A stretch of DNA of 64,000 nt, from the NCBI GenBank assembly GCA_903960915.1, contig CAJCCO010000136.1, positions 16,959 through 80,958 on the forward strand, read 5' to 3'. Within the stretch, counting starts at the first letter, position 1. Every line of letters begins with the position of its first letter. The position numbers and the translations under genes are program-made. Source of the stretch: an uncultured beta proteobacterium. Its GTDB lineage: Bacteria > Pseudomonadota > Gammaproteobacteria > Burkholderiales > Burkholderiaceae_C. Below are positions 19,977 through 28,579 of this stretch, in pieces. The notes beneath the pieces are model-generated. The model had not been told where the DNA came from. It worked only from the letters and a program-made list of their open reading frames with translations, and did not search any database.

Positions 19977-20591
19977 TCAATCTAAATTTACGTCTGGGGT
20001 GTCGGCATCTGCCGCAGCACCTCTGCCCTTGAAGCTGACAATGGGTGCCAGCCGGGCTTCTTTCAATTCATCGAGCGTAAAACCCAGCGCCTGCAAAGGT
20101 GCGGGAACCCGCTTCTTGCTGATGCGCTGACCCGGTTTAACCGCAGGCTCATCGCTCCAGACGATTTGCCAGGCCGACACCGTGTCACCCGCCTCAGGCT
20201 TTTCAAGCGTGCCCCTGAATTTCTTGCGGGTGGCACTGACCTGCCCGGCCGCCGCAGCCACGCCCATGGGCACTTTCAGGGTGATGTCGATCACCTGGCC
20301 GACAAAACGCTCAAAATCTTTTTCATGCCGCAAGGGGCGATCAATACCGGGCGAGGAGACCTCAAGCCGCTTGTATTCAATGTTGTCAACTTCCAGGGCA
20401 AATTGCAACTGGCGGTTCACCTTCTCGCAGTCTTCCACATTGATGAATTGCTCAGGCGCCGAGTTTTCTGTTGGCGCCACCCAGGGCAAATCAATCGTGA
20501 TGCGCAGCAAACCCGCTGCGGAACGGTCAATTTCCACCAGGTCATAGCCCAAGCCGGCTACGATTTGTTCAACAATTTCCTTAAGTGCCAC
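19977..20591 (-). CDS. rimP: Ribosome maturation factor RimP
   Basis: 204 residues if started at GTG 20591 ([20 protein letters not shown]). No in-frame ATG exists, and a longer reading to TTG 20630 would run into the upstream terminator region. The typical [12 protein letters not shown] motif near residue 105 is present. It acts in 30S assembly and heads the rimP-nusA-infB-rbfA-truB operon. No good Shine-Dalgarno is visible, so the start carries some doubt. Confidence 0.93.
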   Translation of the reverse strand: MALKEIVEQIVAGLGYDLVEIDRSAAGLLRITIDLPWVAPTENSAPEQFINVEDCEKVNRQLQFALEVDNIEYKRLEVSSPGIDRPLRHEKDFERFVGQVIDITLKVPMGVAAAAGQVSATRKKFRGTLEKPEAGDTVSAWQIVWSDEPAVKPGQRISKKRVPAPLQALGFTLDELKEARLAPIVSFKGRGAAADADTPDVNLD

Positions 20592-20634
20592 GTGCGTAAA
20601 GTTGTCTTTTATGGATGCATCTAAAAACAATCGA

Positions 20635-20668
20635 CCAAAAAAAACGGGCGGTAATTACCCGCCCGTTT
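20635..20668 (-). terminator. Strong intrinsic terminator of the yej-type operon
   Basis: On the minus strand the arms AAACGGGCGGG and CCGCCCGTTT form a G+C-rich stem around a TAATTA loop, followed by eight T residues (20637-20644 on the plus strand). It lies about 60 bp after the stop of the dual ATPase gene, so it isolates the importer operon from rimP. The rimP promoter must then lie in the remaining few dozen bases to 20592. Confidence 0.88.
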
Positions 20669-20729
20669 GGTCGTGAAGCGTTGGATTGTACTCCAAAAGT
20701 AAGGTCAAGTCCTTTGATTTTTAAGGATT

Positions 20730-22403
20730 TTATGACTCTGCAGCCAGCAGCGTTCGGGTGTACGCATGCCGGGGCGTGGCCAGTACCTGCGCGATCGGAC
20801 CCGTCTCGAGCACCTCGCCATCTTTCATGACCAGCAGGTGGTGGGCCATGGCTCGAATAACCGCTATGTCATGGGTAATCAGCAAAAAACTCAGGCCGTG
20901 GGCAAGCTGAAGCTGCTGCAGCAGCTCGAGCACCTGCTTTTGAATGGTGACATCGAGCGCACTGGTGGGCTCGTCGAGTACCAAGACACGGGGCTTGATG
21001 ATCAAAGCCCGGGCAATAGCCAGGCGTTGACGCTGACCGCCAGAAAACTCATGCGGGTAGCGCAGCAACAGCGCCTGTTGCTCCTGTTCGGACAAGCCTT
21101 TGTCCAGGCCAACCTCGCGCAAGGCCTGCACGACGGCTTGGCGGCGTTGCGCCTTGGACATCTCGGGCGCGTGCACCAGCAGGCCCTCACCCACAATTTC
21201 TTCCACTGTCAATCGCGGAGACAAAGAAGAAAACGGGTCTTGAAAAACCACCTGCACGGTGCTGCGCAGGGCCAGGTCGCTGGCAGCGCCCTGCCCCCAG
21301 GCCCGGCCGGTGATCTGCAATTGGCCTTGAAATGGCAGCAAGCCCAAGGCCGCCAGCGCCAGCGTGGTTTTGCCCGAGCCGGATTCACCGATCACACCCA
21401 GCGTCTGGCCCTGAGGCAGCACGAAGTCCGCGCCCTGGACAGCTACAAACTCGTTCTTGCCAAACCAGCCTCTGAAACCTGGCTTGGGCACCGCGTAGCT
21501 GACCCGCAGTGCCTGGCTGCGCATCAATACCTCAGGTGCGCCACCCTTTTCATCACCCCGTACACCACCCAGCGAACCACTTGGAGCGACCTCGCCGGCC
21601 TCGCTGACTTCGCTGACTTCGCGAACTTTGCGCACGGGCTGGCTGTCCATCAACCGCTGGGTGTAAGGGTGCGCAGGCCGGGCAAAGACTTCGCGCACCG
21701 GGCCTTGCTCCACGATATGGCCGTTCTCCATGATCACCACGCGGTCTGCAAAACGCCGCACCAGATTCAGGTCATGGGTAATCAGCAGCACGGCCATGCC
21801 ATTTTTGGCTTGCAAGGCCGACAACAGGTCAAGAATTTGCCCGCGCAAGGAAACATCCAGCGCGGTGGTGGGCTCGTCAGCCAGCAGCAGTTGCGGCTGA
21901 CAGGCCAGTGCCATGGCAATCATGGCGCGCTGGCGCTGCCCACCACTGAGCTGGTGAGGAAACGCCTGGGCTCGGCGGGCGGGCTCGGTCATGCCCGTCT
22001 CAGCAATCAAGGCCACTGCCGCCTCTTTGGCCTGCACGGAGGACAAACCACGCTTGAGCGTCAAGACTTCGGCAATCTGCTCTCCCACCGTGTACAGCGG
22101 GTTGAGCGCAGTCATCGGCTCCTGAAAAATCATGGCGATGTTTTGGCCCCGTATGGCACGCAGCGCAGGCTCGGGCAAGGCCAGTAAATCCTGGCCCTGA
22201 AACACCGCCTGGCCCGACAGGCTGGCGTTTTGCACCAGCCGCAACAAACTCATGGCTGTCACCGTCTTGCCCGAGCCCGACTCGCCCACCAGCGCCACTT
22301 TTTCGCCCGCGTTCACCTGAAAATGAATGCCATGCACCACCTCCCGCCCGGCAAAAGCCACGCGCAGGTCGCGTACGTCCAGCAAAGTCTGGGGGCTGCT
22401 CAT
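20730..22403 (-). CDS. yejF: Peptide ABC importer ATPase, YejF type (two ABC domains)
   Basis: 557 residues with two full ATPase domains. The first has Walker A VGESGSGKT near 38 and signature LSGGQRQR. The second has IGESGSGKT and FSGGQRQRLAIARAL. The linker (about residues 250-285) is a low-complexity Val/Ser/Glu stretch. Homologues energise uptake of peptides and peptide-like compounds such as microcin C. The start overlaps the yejE-like stop as ATGA, and the operon ends at the terminator at 20635-20668. Confidence 0.92.
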   Translation of the reverse strand: MSSPQTLLDVRDLRVAFAGREVVHGIHFQVNAGEKVALVGESGSGKTVTAMSLLRLVQNASLSGQAVFQGQDLLALPEPALRAIRGQNIAMIFQEPMTALNPLYTVGEQIAEVLTLKRGLSSVQAKEAAVALIAETGMTEPARRAQAFPHQLSGGQRQRAMIAMALACQPQLLLADEPTTALDVSLRGQILDLLSALQAKNGMAVLLITHDLNLVRRFADRVVIMENGHIVEQGPVREVFARPAHPYTQRLMDSQPVRKVREVSEVSEAGEVAPSGSLGGVRGDEKGGAPEVLMRSQALRVSYAVPKPGFRGWFGKNEFVAVQGADFVLPQGQTLGVIGESGSGKTTLALAALGLLPFQGQLQITGRAWGQGAASDLALRSTVQVVFQDPFSSLSPRLTVEEIVGEGLLVHAPEMSKAQRRQAVVQALREVGLDKGLSEQEQQALLLRYPHEFSGGQRQRLAIARALIIKPRVLVLDEPTSALDVTIQKQVLELLQQLQLAHGLSFLLITHDIAVIRAMAHHLLVMKDGEVLETGPIAQVLATPRHAYTRTLLAAES

Positions 22404-23485
22404 ACGTCAGACTTTCTGGGGTCCAGGGCATCGCGCAACGCGTCCCCCATGAAGGTGAGCAGCAACAAGGTGACCACCAACACACAGAAAGTAGCCAGCG
22501 AAATCCACCAGGCATCGATATTGTTTTTGCCCTGCGACAGCAACTCACCGAGGGACGGGGTGCCGGGTGGCACGCCCAGGCCCAAAAAGTCCAGCGAGGT
22601 CAGCGCCAAAATAGCGCCGCTCATGCGAAACGGCAAGAAAGTCACCACGGGGGTCAGGCTGTTGGGCAAGATATGGCGGCGAATGATTTGCCAGTTGCTC
22701 ACGCCCAAGGCGCGGGCAGCACGCACATAGTCCAGCTGGCGGTTGCGCAAAAACTCGGCCCGCACATAGTCGGACAAACCCATCCAGCCGAACAGGCTGA
22801 GCAACACCAGCAACAAGCCCACACTGGGCGCGAAGATGGCGCTAAAGATGATCAGCAGGTAAAGTTCTGGCATGGAACTCCAGATCTCGATGAAACGCTG
22901 GAACGCCAGGTCCGTGCGTCCGCCAAAAAAACCTTGTACCGCGCCCGTTAACACCCCCAGTAACACGCCAGTGAAGGTCAAGGCCAGAGAAAACAGCACG
23001 CTCACACGAAAGCCATAAATGAGCTGGGCCAGCAAATCGCGGCCGCGGTCGTCCGTTCCAAGCCAGTTATCCAGGCTGGGGGCGGATGGGTTGGGCGCTT
23101 TGGCAAAGTAGTTCAAGGTTTGTGCGCCGTACGGATTCGGTGCGTACAGCGCCCAATTGCCGGGCTCGCGCAGCTTGGCGCGAATAAAAGGGTCCAGGTA
23201 GTCGGTGGGGGTGTCAAAGTCGCCGCCAAACAGCGTTTCCGGGTAATCCTGCACGATGGGAAAATAGGTCGCGCCCTGGTAGCGCACCACCAGCGGCCGG
23301 TCGTTAGAGACCAGTTCAGCCGCAAGACTCAAGCCCACCAACACAGCAAAAATAACCAGGCTCCAGTAGCCCAGACGGTTGCGTTTGAAGCGCAGCCAGG
23401 CACGCCGACCCGGGGATGGCGAGGGCACCACCTCGGCTGGGCGTTGGCCTGTGGCCATCTCAATGGGTTTAGTCAAACCTGACAC
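22400..23485 (-). CDS. yejE: Peptide ABC importer permease, YejE type
   Basis: 361-residue inner-membrane permease of the DppC family. One N-terminal helix (WSLVIFAVLVGLSLAAELV) is followed by a long periplasmic segment with the YejE-like ETLFGGDFDTPTDYLDP block, then the five-helix core with EAA loop RAARALGVSNWQIIRRHILP. Start GTG 23485 overlaps the preceding permease by 17 bases; ATG 23458 is an alternative start. Confidence 0.92.
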   Translation of the reverse strand: MSGLTKPIEMATGQRPAEVVPSPSPGRRAWLRFKRNRLGYWSLVIFAVLVGLSLAAELVSNDRPLVVRYQGATYFPIVQDYPETLFGGDFDTPTDYLDPFIRAKLREPGNWALYAPNPYGAQTLNYFAKAPNPSAPSLDNWLGTDDRGRDLLAQLIYGFRVSVLFSLALTFTGVLLGVLTGAVQGFFGGRTDLAFQRFIEIWSSMPELYLLIIFSAIFAPSVGLLLVLLSLFGWMGLSDYVRAEFLRNRQLDYVRAARALGVSNWQIIRRHILPNSLTPVVTFLPFRMSGAILALTSLDFLGLGVPPGTPSLGELLSQGKNNIDAWWISLATFCVLVVTLLLLTFMGDALRDALDPRKSDV

Positions 23486-24497
23486 GTGGGTCCACCCAAA
23501 GATAGGACAAATCGGAAATCAGCTTGGTGACCAAGCCGATCAAGGTAAAGAAGTACAGCGTGCCCAGTACCACCGGGTAGTCGCGTCGGATCACGCTCTC
23601 GTAGCTCAACAGGCCCAGGCCATCCAGCGAAAACAGGGTTTCTATCAACAAAGAACCGGTGAAAAAAGCACCGATGAAGGCCGCCGGGAAGCCGGTGATG
23701 ATAGGAATCAAGGCATTTCGAAACACATGTTTCCACAGCACCTGGCGTTCACTCAGGCCCTTGGCCCGGGCGGTAACCACATACTGCTTGCGAATTTCTT
23801 CCAAAAATGCATTTTTTGTGAGCATGGCCGTCACAGCAAAACTGCCAAGCACCATGGCGCTGACGGGCAACACAATGTGCCAGAGGTAATCCACCACGCG
23901 CGCCCCCCAGCTCAGCTCGTCCCAATTGCTAGACGTTAAGCCTCGCAGGGGAAACCATTGCAACTGCCCGCCAAACACCACCAACAACGCCACGCCCAGC
24001 ACAAAACCCGGAATGGCATAACCCAACAGCACCAGCAATGTGGTGAGCAGGTCAAAGCGGGAGCCCGCGCGCACCGCCTTGGCCACGCCCAGCGGCACAG
24101 CCACCAGGTAGCTGATGAAAAATGTCCAGAGCCCCAAGCTGATGGAGACCGGCAGTTTTTCCCAGATCAGCTGCGAGACGCTTTTGTTCTGGAAAAAGCT
24201 CTTGCCAAGGTCAAAGCGTGCAAATTGGCCCAGCATCTGCAAAAACCGCTCGTGGGCAGGCTTGTCAAAGCCGTACAAGGCCTTGATCTGTGCAATGCGT
24301 TTGGGGTCTACGCCCTGGGCGCCCCGGTAAGCCAGGCCCCCGCCTTCAGCGCTGACACCGGCTCCGGCCTTGGCCTCGGCCAGGTACTGTTCTACCGGGC
24401 CACCCGGCACAAACTGCACCACCATGAAGGTAATCAGCAGCACGCCCAACAAAGTGGGCACCATCAGCAAGATGCGTTTTAAGACGTAGACCAGCAT
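23469..24497 (-). CDS. yejB: Peptide ABC importer permease, YejB type
   Basis: 342-residue DppB-family permease. ATG 24497 (MLVYVLKRILLMVPTLLG) is chosen over the in-frame start at 24521, since it sits one base after the yejA-like stop. The family motif FVPGGPVEQYLAEAKAG, the long periplasmic segment, and EAA-type loop TARAKGLSERQVLWKHVF are present. It pairs with YejE to form the channel. Confidence 0.92.
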   Translation of the reverse strand: MLVYVLKRILLMVPTLLGVLLITFMVVQFVPGGPVEQYLAEAKAGAGVSAEGGGLAYRGAQGVDPKRIAQIKALYGFDKPAHERFLQMLGQFARFDLGKSFFQNKSVSQLIWEKLPVSISLGLWTFFISYLVAVPLGVAKAVRAGSRFDLLTTLLVLLGYAIPGFVLGVALLVVFGGQLQWFPLRGLTSSNWDELSWGARVVDYLWHIVLPVSAMVLGSFAVTAMLTKNAFLEEIRKQYVVTARAKGLSERQVLWKHVFRNALIPIITGFPAAFIGAFFTGSLLIETLFSLDGLGLLSYESVIRRDYPVVLGTLYFFTLIGLVTKLISDLSYLWVDPRVRFD

Positions 24498-24498
24498 G

Positions 24499-26295
24499 TT
24501 ATTGCGCCCACCAAGTAGCAATGGCCCAGGATTCGCCCGGGGCGTAAGCGGGCATGGCCGAAGGCCGTGCCAGCCGCCGGCTGTTGTACACCATGCGGTG
24601 CGTGCTGGCCGCCCATTGCGGCACCAGCAGGTGGCTGTGGCTCACCACGCGTTCCAGCGCGCGGCAGGCGGGCAACAAGTCGGCCTTGGTTTTGGCCTGG
24701 GTCATCTGCCCAATCAAGGCATCCAGTGCCGGGCTTTGAACGCCGGATAAATTGCCAGAATCTTCGGTCAGCGCGGCTTTGGCGCCAAACATATCGGCAT
24801 ATTCCTGACCCGGGTTGTGGGTGCCCCCATAGGCCAGGGAGGTGATGTCAAATTCAAATTTTTGCAGCCGTTGCTGGTACAAGGCGAAATCGACCGGCCG
24901 GAAGTTGAGCTTGATGCCCAGCTTTTCCAGGTTGCGCGCCCAAGGCGTGACCACCCGCGCACTGCCCTCGTTGCTGTCCAGGTACTCCACCACAAACGCT
25001 TGCCCCTGGGCATTGCGCAAGGCCCCGTTTTGTACCGTCCAGCCCGCCGCTTTCAAAAGCGCCTGGGCCTGCCGCAAGTTATCACGCAAGGACGCGGTGC
25101 CATCGGTGCGCACAGGCTCGGTCATGGGGCCAAAGGCCGCAGCCGGAATGGTTTGGCGAAACGGCGCCATAAGGGCTAATTCTTGCGGGCTGGGCAAGCC
25201 CTGGGCCTGGCAATCGGTATTGCCAAAGAGGCCGTTGACGCGCTGGTAGGCGTTGTAGAACAACTGGCGATTCATCCACTCGTAGTCCAGTGCCAACCCC
25301 AGCGCCTGGCGCACCCGCACGTCCTTGAAATGGCTACGCCGGGTGTTGAGCACATAGCTCTGAAAACCCGTCGGCAAACGGTGCTTGAACTCGGCCTTGA
25401 CCAACTCGCCGCTGTCAAAGCGCTTACCGTTGACGCGTCGAGCCCAGTCGCCGGCTGAGAAAAAACGCATCAGGTCGAATTCACCCGCCTTGAGGGCCTC
25501 TAGCCGGGCGGTGTTGTCCTTGTAGATTTTGACGGTGATGCGGTCGAAGTTGGCGCTGCCGCGTTTGACGTTCAGGTCTTTGGCCCAGTAGTCCGGATCG
25601 CGCACATAGGTGATGTCCTTGCCAAAGCGCACTGGGCCTATTTTGTAGGGACCGCTGCCTATGGGGGTGTCGGTCACCACCTGGTCAAACGGTTTGGCTT
25701 TGCCGTTTTCAAGCCCCCATTGGTGGCTAAATACCGGCAGGCCGCCTACGGTCAGCGGCAACTCACGGTTGGGTTTCTTGAAACGGTAGCGAATGCTGCG
25801 CTCGCTCAACACGTCAATGCCCGCCACATCTTCCAGCAAGGTTTTGTAACCCGGCGAGGTATGCGGCCCCATCAGGGTGTCAAAACTGTGTTTAACGTCT
25901 TTCGCCAGCACCGGTGAGCCGTTGTGAAAACGGGCGTTTTCGCGCAGGGTAAAGGTGGCACTCAGGCCGTCAGCGGCCACCTCCACGTTCTGGGCCAACA
26001 AACCATAGCCCGCGCCGGTTTCGTCCAGGGCGCCCGTGAGCAAGGCATCAAACATCAGCTCCGAGAGGTAAGCCGGTGCCGAGCCCTTGATGGTGAAGGG
26101 GTTGTACTTGTCAAAAGTGGAAACCCGCAGGTTGCTGACCAGGCGCAACTCGCCGCCCTTGGGCGCCAGAGGGTTGACGTAGTCAAAGTGGGCAAATCCG
26201 GGCGCATATTTGAGGTCGCCCCAAAGCGCATAGCCATGCGCCGCCCAAGAGGGAGCGGCCACGACCCACAACAGACATATCAACAAACTGCGCAT
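24499..26295 (-). CDS. yejA: Peptide-binding periplasmic protein, YejA type
   Basis: About 598 residues of solute-binding family 5. ATG 26295 gives a clean signal peptide ([17 protein letters not shown], then [12 protein letters not shown]); ATG 26310 is also possible and neither has a clear Shine-Dalgarno. Marks of the YejA group are [16 protein letters not shown] and [13 protein letters not shown]. It captures oligopeptides or peptide-like compounds. It is the first gene of the operon and diverges from fabI across 105 bp, which must hold both promoters. Confidence 0.92.
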   Translation of the reverse strand: MRSLLICLLWVVAAPSWAAHGYALWGDLKYAPGFAHFDYVNPLAPKGGELRLVSNLRVSTFDKYNPFTIKGSAPAYLSELMFDALLTGALDETGAGYGLLAQNVEVAADGLSATFTLRENARFHNGSPVLAKDVKHSFDTLMGPHTSPGYKTLLEDVAGIDVLSERSIRYRFKKPNRELPLTVGGLPVFSHQWGLENGKAKPFDQVVTDTPIGSGPYKIGPVRFGKDITYVRDPDYWAKDLNVKRGSANFDRITVKIYKDNTARLEALKAGEFDLMRFFSAGDWARRVNGKRFDSGELVKAEFKHRLPTGFQSYVLNTRRSHFKDVRVRQALGLALDYEWMNRQLFYNAYQRVNGLFGNTDCQAQGLPSPQELALMAPFRQTIPAAAFGPMTEPVRTDGTASLRDNLRQAQALLKAAGWTVQNGALRNAQGQAFVVEYLDSNEGSARVVTPWARNLEKLGIKLNFRPVDFALYQQRLQKFEFDITSLAYGGTHNPGQEYADMFGAKAALTEDSGNLSGVQSPALDALIGQMTQAKTKADLLPACRALERVVSHSHLLVPQWAASTHRMVYNSRRLARPSAMPAYAPGESWAIATWWAQ

Positions 26296-26400
26296 GCCAC
26301 AATTCTGCATCAACTGGGGCGCTGCCGCCGGAACCAGGCCCTGCGGAAAATGTGGGTTATTGCCCGCCAACACCGACGAATGAATGAGAGAGAAGACCTT

Positions 26401-27198
26401 ATGGGATTTTTGACAGGGAAAAAATTACTGATTACCGGCGTGTTGTCGAACCGGTCTATTGCCTACGGCATAGCCAAGGCTTGCCGCGCTCAGGGTGCCG
26501 AACTGGCGTTCAGCTACGTGGGCGAGCGCTTCAAAGAGCGTATTACCGAATTCGCGGCTGACTTTGACTCCCCATTGATTTTTGACTGTGACGTGGGCGA
26601 CGACGCGCAGATAGAGCGTTTGTTTGCCGACCTGTCAGCGCATTGGCCCACGTTTGACGGCTTTGTGCACAGCATTGGCTTTGCCCCGCGTGAGGCGATT
26701 GCCGGTAATTTTTTGGATGGCCTGACGCGTGAAAACTTCAAAATTGCCCACGACATCAGCGCCTACAGCTTTCCGGCCATGGCCAAGGTTGCCCTGCCCT
26801 ACCTGAATGACAAAGCTGCCTTGCTGACCCTGAGCTACTTGGGTGCCGAGCGCATCATTCCCCACTACAACACCATGGGGCTGGCCAAAGCCTCCCTGGA
26901 AGCGTCGGTGCGCTATTTGGCCGAGGCCGTGGGCAGCCTGCCCGATGGCCGCTCCATCCGTGTCAATGGCATCAGCGCCGGTCCGATCAAGACCCTGGCG
27001 GCCAGTGGCATCAAAGACTTTGGCAAGCTGTTGAACTACGTGGCAGCGGCTAATCCGCTGCGCCGCAATGTGACAATTGAAGACGTGGGCCATGTGGCCG
27101 CCTTCATGCTGAGCGATCTGGCCGGCGGCGTAACGGCCGAAATCACCTATGTGGACGGCGGCCACAGCAAAACCATGGGCGCGGTGGCGGCTGACTGA
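26401..27198 (+). CDS. fabI: Enoyl-ACP reductase (NADH) FabI
   Basis: Last reduction step of the type II fatty acid cycle. 265 residues from ATG 26401, with GAGAG upstream; the much longer in-frame reading from 25924 overlaps yejA and is not the gene. The residues match E. coli numbering: Tyr146, Tyr156 and Lys163 (Y-x6-K), and Gly93 in the SIGFAP segment, where substitutions give triclosan resistance elsewhere, is the sensitive-type glycine. A second enoyl reductase candidate follows 23 bp downstream. Confidence 0.97.
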   Translation: MGFLTGKKLLITGVLSNRSIAYGIAKACRAQGAELAFSYVGERFKERITEFAADFDSPLIFDCDVGDDAQIERLFADLSAHWPTFDGFVHSIGFAPREAIAGNFLDGLTRENFKIAHDISAYSFPAMAKVALPYLNDKAALLTLSYLGAERIIPHYNTMGLAKASLEASVRYLAEAVGSLPDGRSIRVNGISAGPIKTLAASGIKDFGKLLNYVAAANPLRRNVTIEDVGHVAAFMLSDLAGGVTAEITYVDGGHSKTMGAVAAD

Positions 27199-27221
27199 AC
27201 CTGAAAAGTAATAATACAAAC

Positions 27222-28538
27222 ATGAACACACCTATTCCTTTGCACCAACTTCCCCAACAGACTATTTATCGCCCTGGCGACGTTTTTGTGTTGTTTGGCG
27301 AGCTCTTTGGCCGCGGCTATGCCAATGGCTTGGTCAACGAAGCACGCCAGGCCGGCATGACCATCGTTGGCATCACCGTAGGCCGTCGTGACGCCAACAA
27401 CGCCCTGCGCCCTCTGAATGACGAAGAACTGGCAACCGCTGAGCACAACCTGGGCGGCAAGATCATCAATGTGCCGCTGATGGCTGGCTTTGATGCCGAT
27501 GCCCCCGCCGGCGAACCCACCCCCACCGACCTGCTGAGTAGCCTGACCCTCAAAAGCTGGACCGAGGACAAGCTGGACTGGACACACATTGAGAAGTGCC
27601 GGGCTATCGGCGTGAAGCGCTTTACGGATGCCCTGGCTGAAGTGATGCACACCTTGAGCGGCATGATTCCCGAGGGCCGCAACGTCTTTTTTGCCCACAC
27701 CATGGCCGGTGGTATTCCCAAGGCCAAGGTGTTTCTGGCGATTGCCAACCGCGTCTACAAAGGCCGAGGCGAGCGTTTCATGTCGTCGCAAACCCTGCTC
27801 GACAGCGATCTGGGCAAGCTGATCCTGATGAACTTTGATGAAGTCTCGGCCAACACCTTCGGCCACCTGATTCAAGCCAGTGCCGAGATCCGTGCGCGCG
27901 CTGAAAGCTCAGGCGCGCAGGTGCGCTACTCGGCCTACGGCTACCACGGCACCGAGATCCTCATTGACGACAACTACCACTGGCAAACCTACACCAACTA
28001 CACGCAGGGCCTGGCCAAGATGCGGCTGGAGCATATTGCCGAGACCGCGTGGAGCCAGCGCATCCAGGCCACGGTCTACAACTGCCCTGAAATACGCACC
28101 AACTCGTCTGACATTTTTGCCGGGGTCGAGCTGCCACTTATTCCTCTGCTCAACGCCCTGAAAAAGGAAAACGGCGGCGCGTGGGCGCAGGCGCAATGGC
28201 AGGCCTGCGAAGCCCTGCTGGCCGACGGCATCACGCTGGACCAGGTGCTGAACAAGGTACTGGACTTCCAGCGCAACCCCGTGATGCAAGCCTTCCGCAA
28301 TTTTGCGGCCTGGCCCATGCCCAACAGCCAACTGCAAGCTGACCTGACGATTGGCACCTCGGACGAGGTGCAGAAAATGCACCGCGACAACAAAGCGCTG
28401 ATCACCGACCTCCTCAGTGGTCTGGTGATTGAGGCCACCGGCCCGCTGATCTTCCGCGAGTCATCGGCACCCAGCGGCCCCGTGTTGTGGCTTAACCATG
28501 ACATCATTGCGCGCCAACTCAATCTGATGCACGCCTGA
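27222..28538 (+). CDS. FabMG-family enoyl-ACP reductase candidate
   Basis: 438 residues, unlike FabI. I recognise it as a conserved Burkholderiales protein that current annotation calls the enoyl-ACP reductase FabMG family, a group first noted in metagenomic triclosan-resistance screens; I recall that naming and cannot test it here. Visible features are an N-terminal Rossmann-like start (YRPGDVFVLFGELFGRGYANGLV), an AHTMAGGIPKAKV segment, and SAYGYHGTEILID. No signal peptide or membrane helix is present. Being 23 bp behind fabI on the same strand suggests co-transcription and a fatty acid role. Confidence 0.7.
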   Translation: MNTPIPLHQLPQQTIYRPGDVFVLFGELFGRGYANGLVNEARQAGMTIVGITVGRRDANNALRPLNDEELATAEHNLGGKIINVPLMAGFDADAPAGEPTPTDLLSSLTLKSWTEDKLDWTHIEKCRAIGVKRFTDALAEVMHTLSGMIPEGRNVFFAHTMAGGIPKAKVFLAIANRVYKGRGERFMSSQTLLDSDLGKLILMNFDEVSANTFGHLIQASAEIRARAESSGAQVRYSAYGYHGTEILIDDNYHWQTYTNYTQGLAKMRLEHIAETAWSQRIQATVYNCPEIRTNSSDIFAGVELPLIPLLNALKKENGGAWAQAQWQACEALLADGITLDQVLNKVLDFQRNPVMQAFRNFAAWPMPNSQLQADLTIGTSDEVQKMHRDNKALITDLLSGLVIEATGPLIFRESSAPSGPVLWLNHDIIARQLNLMHA

Positions 28539-28579
28539 TAACCGCATAGGCTGGGGGTCGGAGCGTTCTGCGGAGGGGC

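Noticed and set aside
25924..26400. Long N-terminal extension of fabI
   Set aside because: It lies antisense over yejA, and FabI homologues start at the ATG at 26401, which has its own GAGAG.
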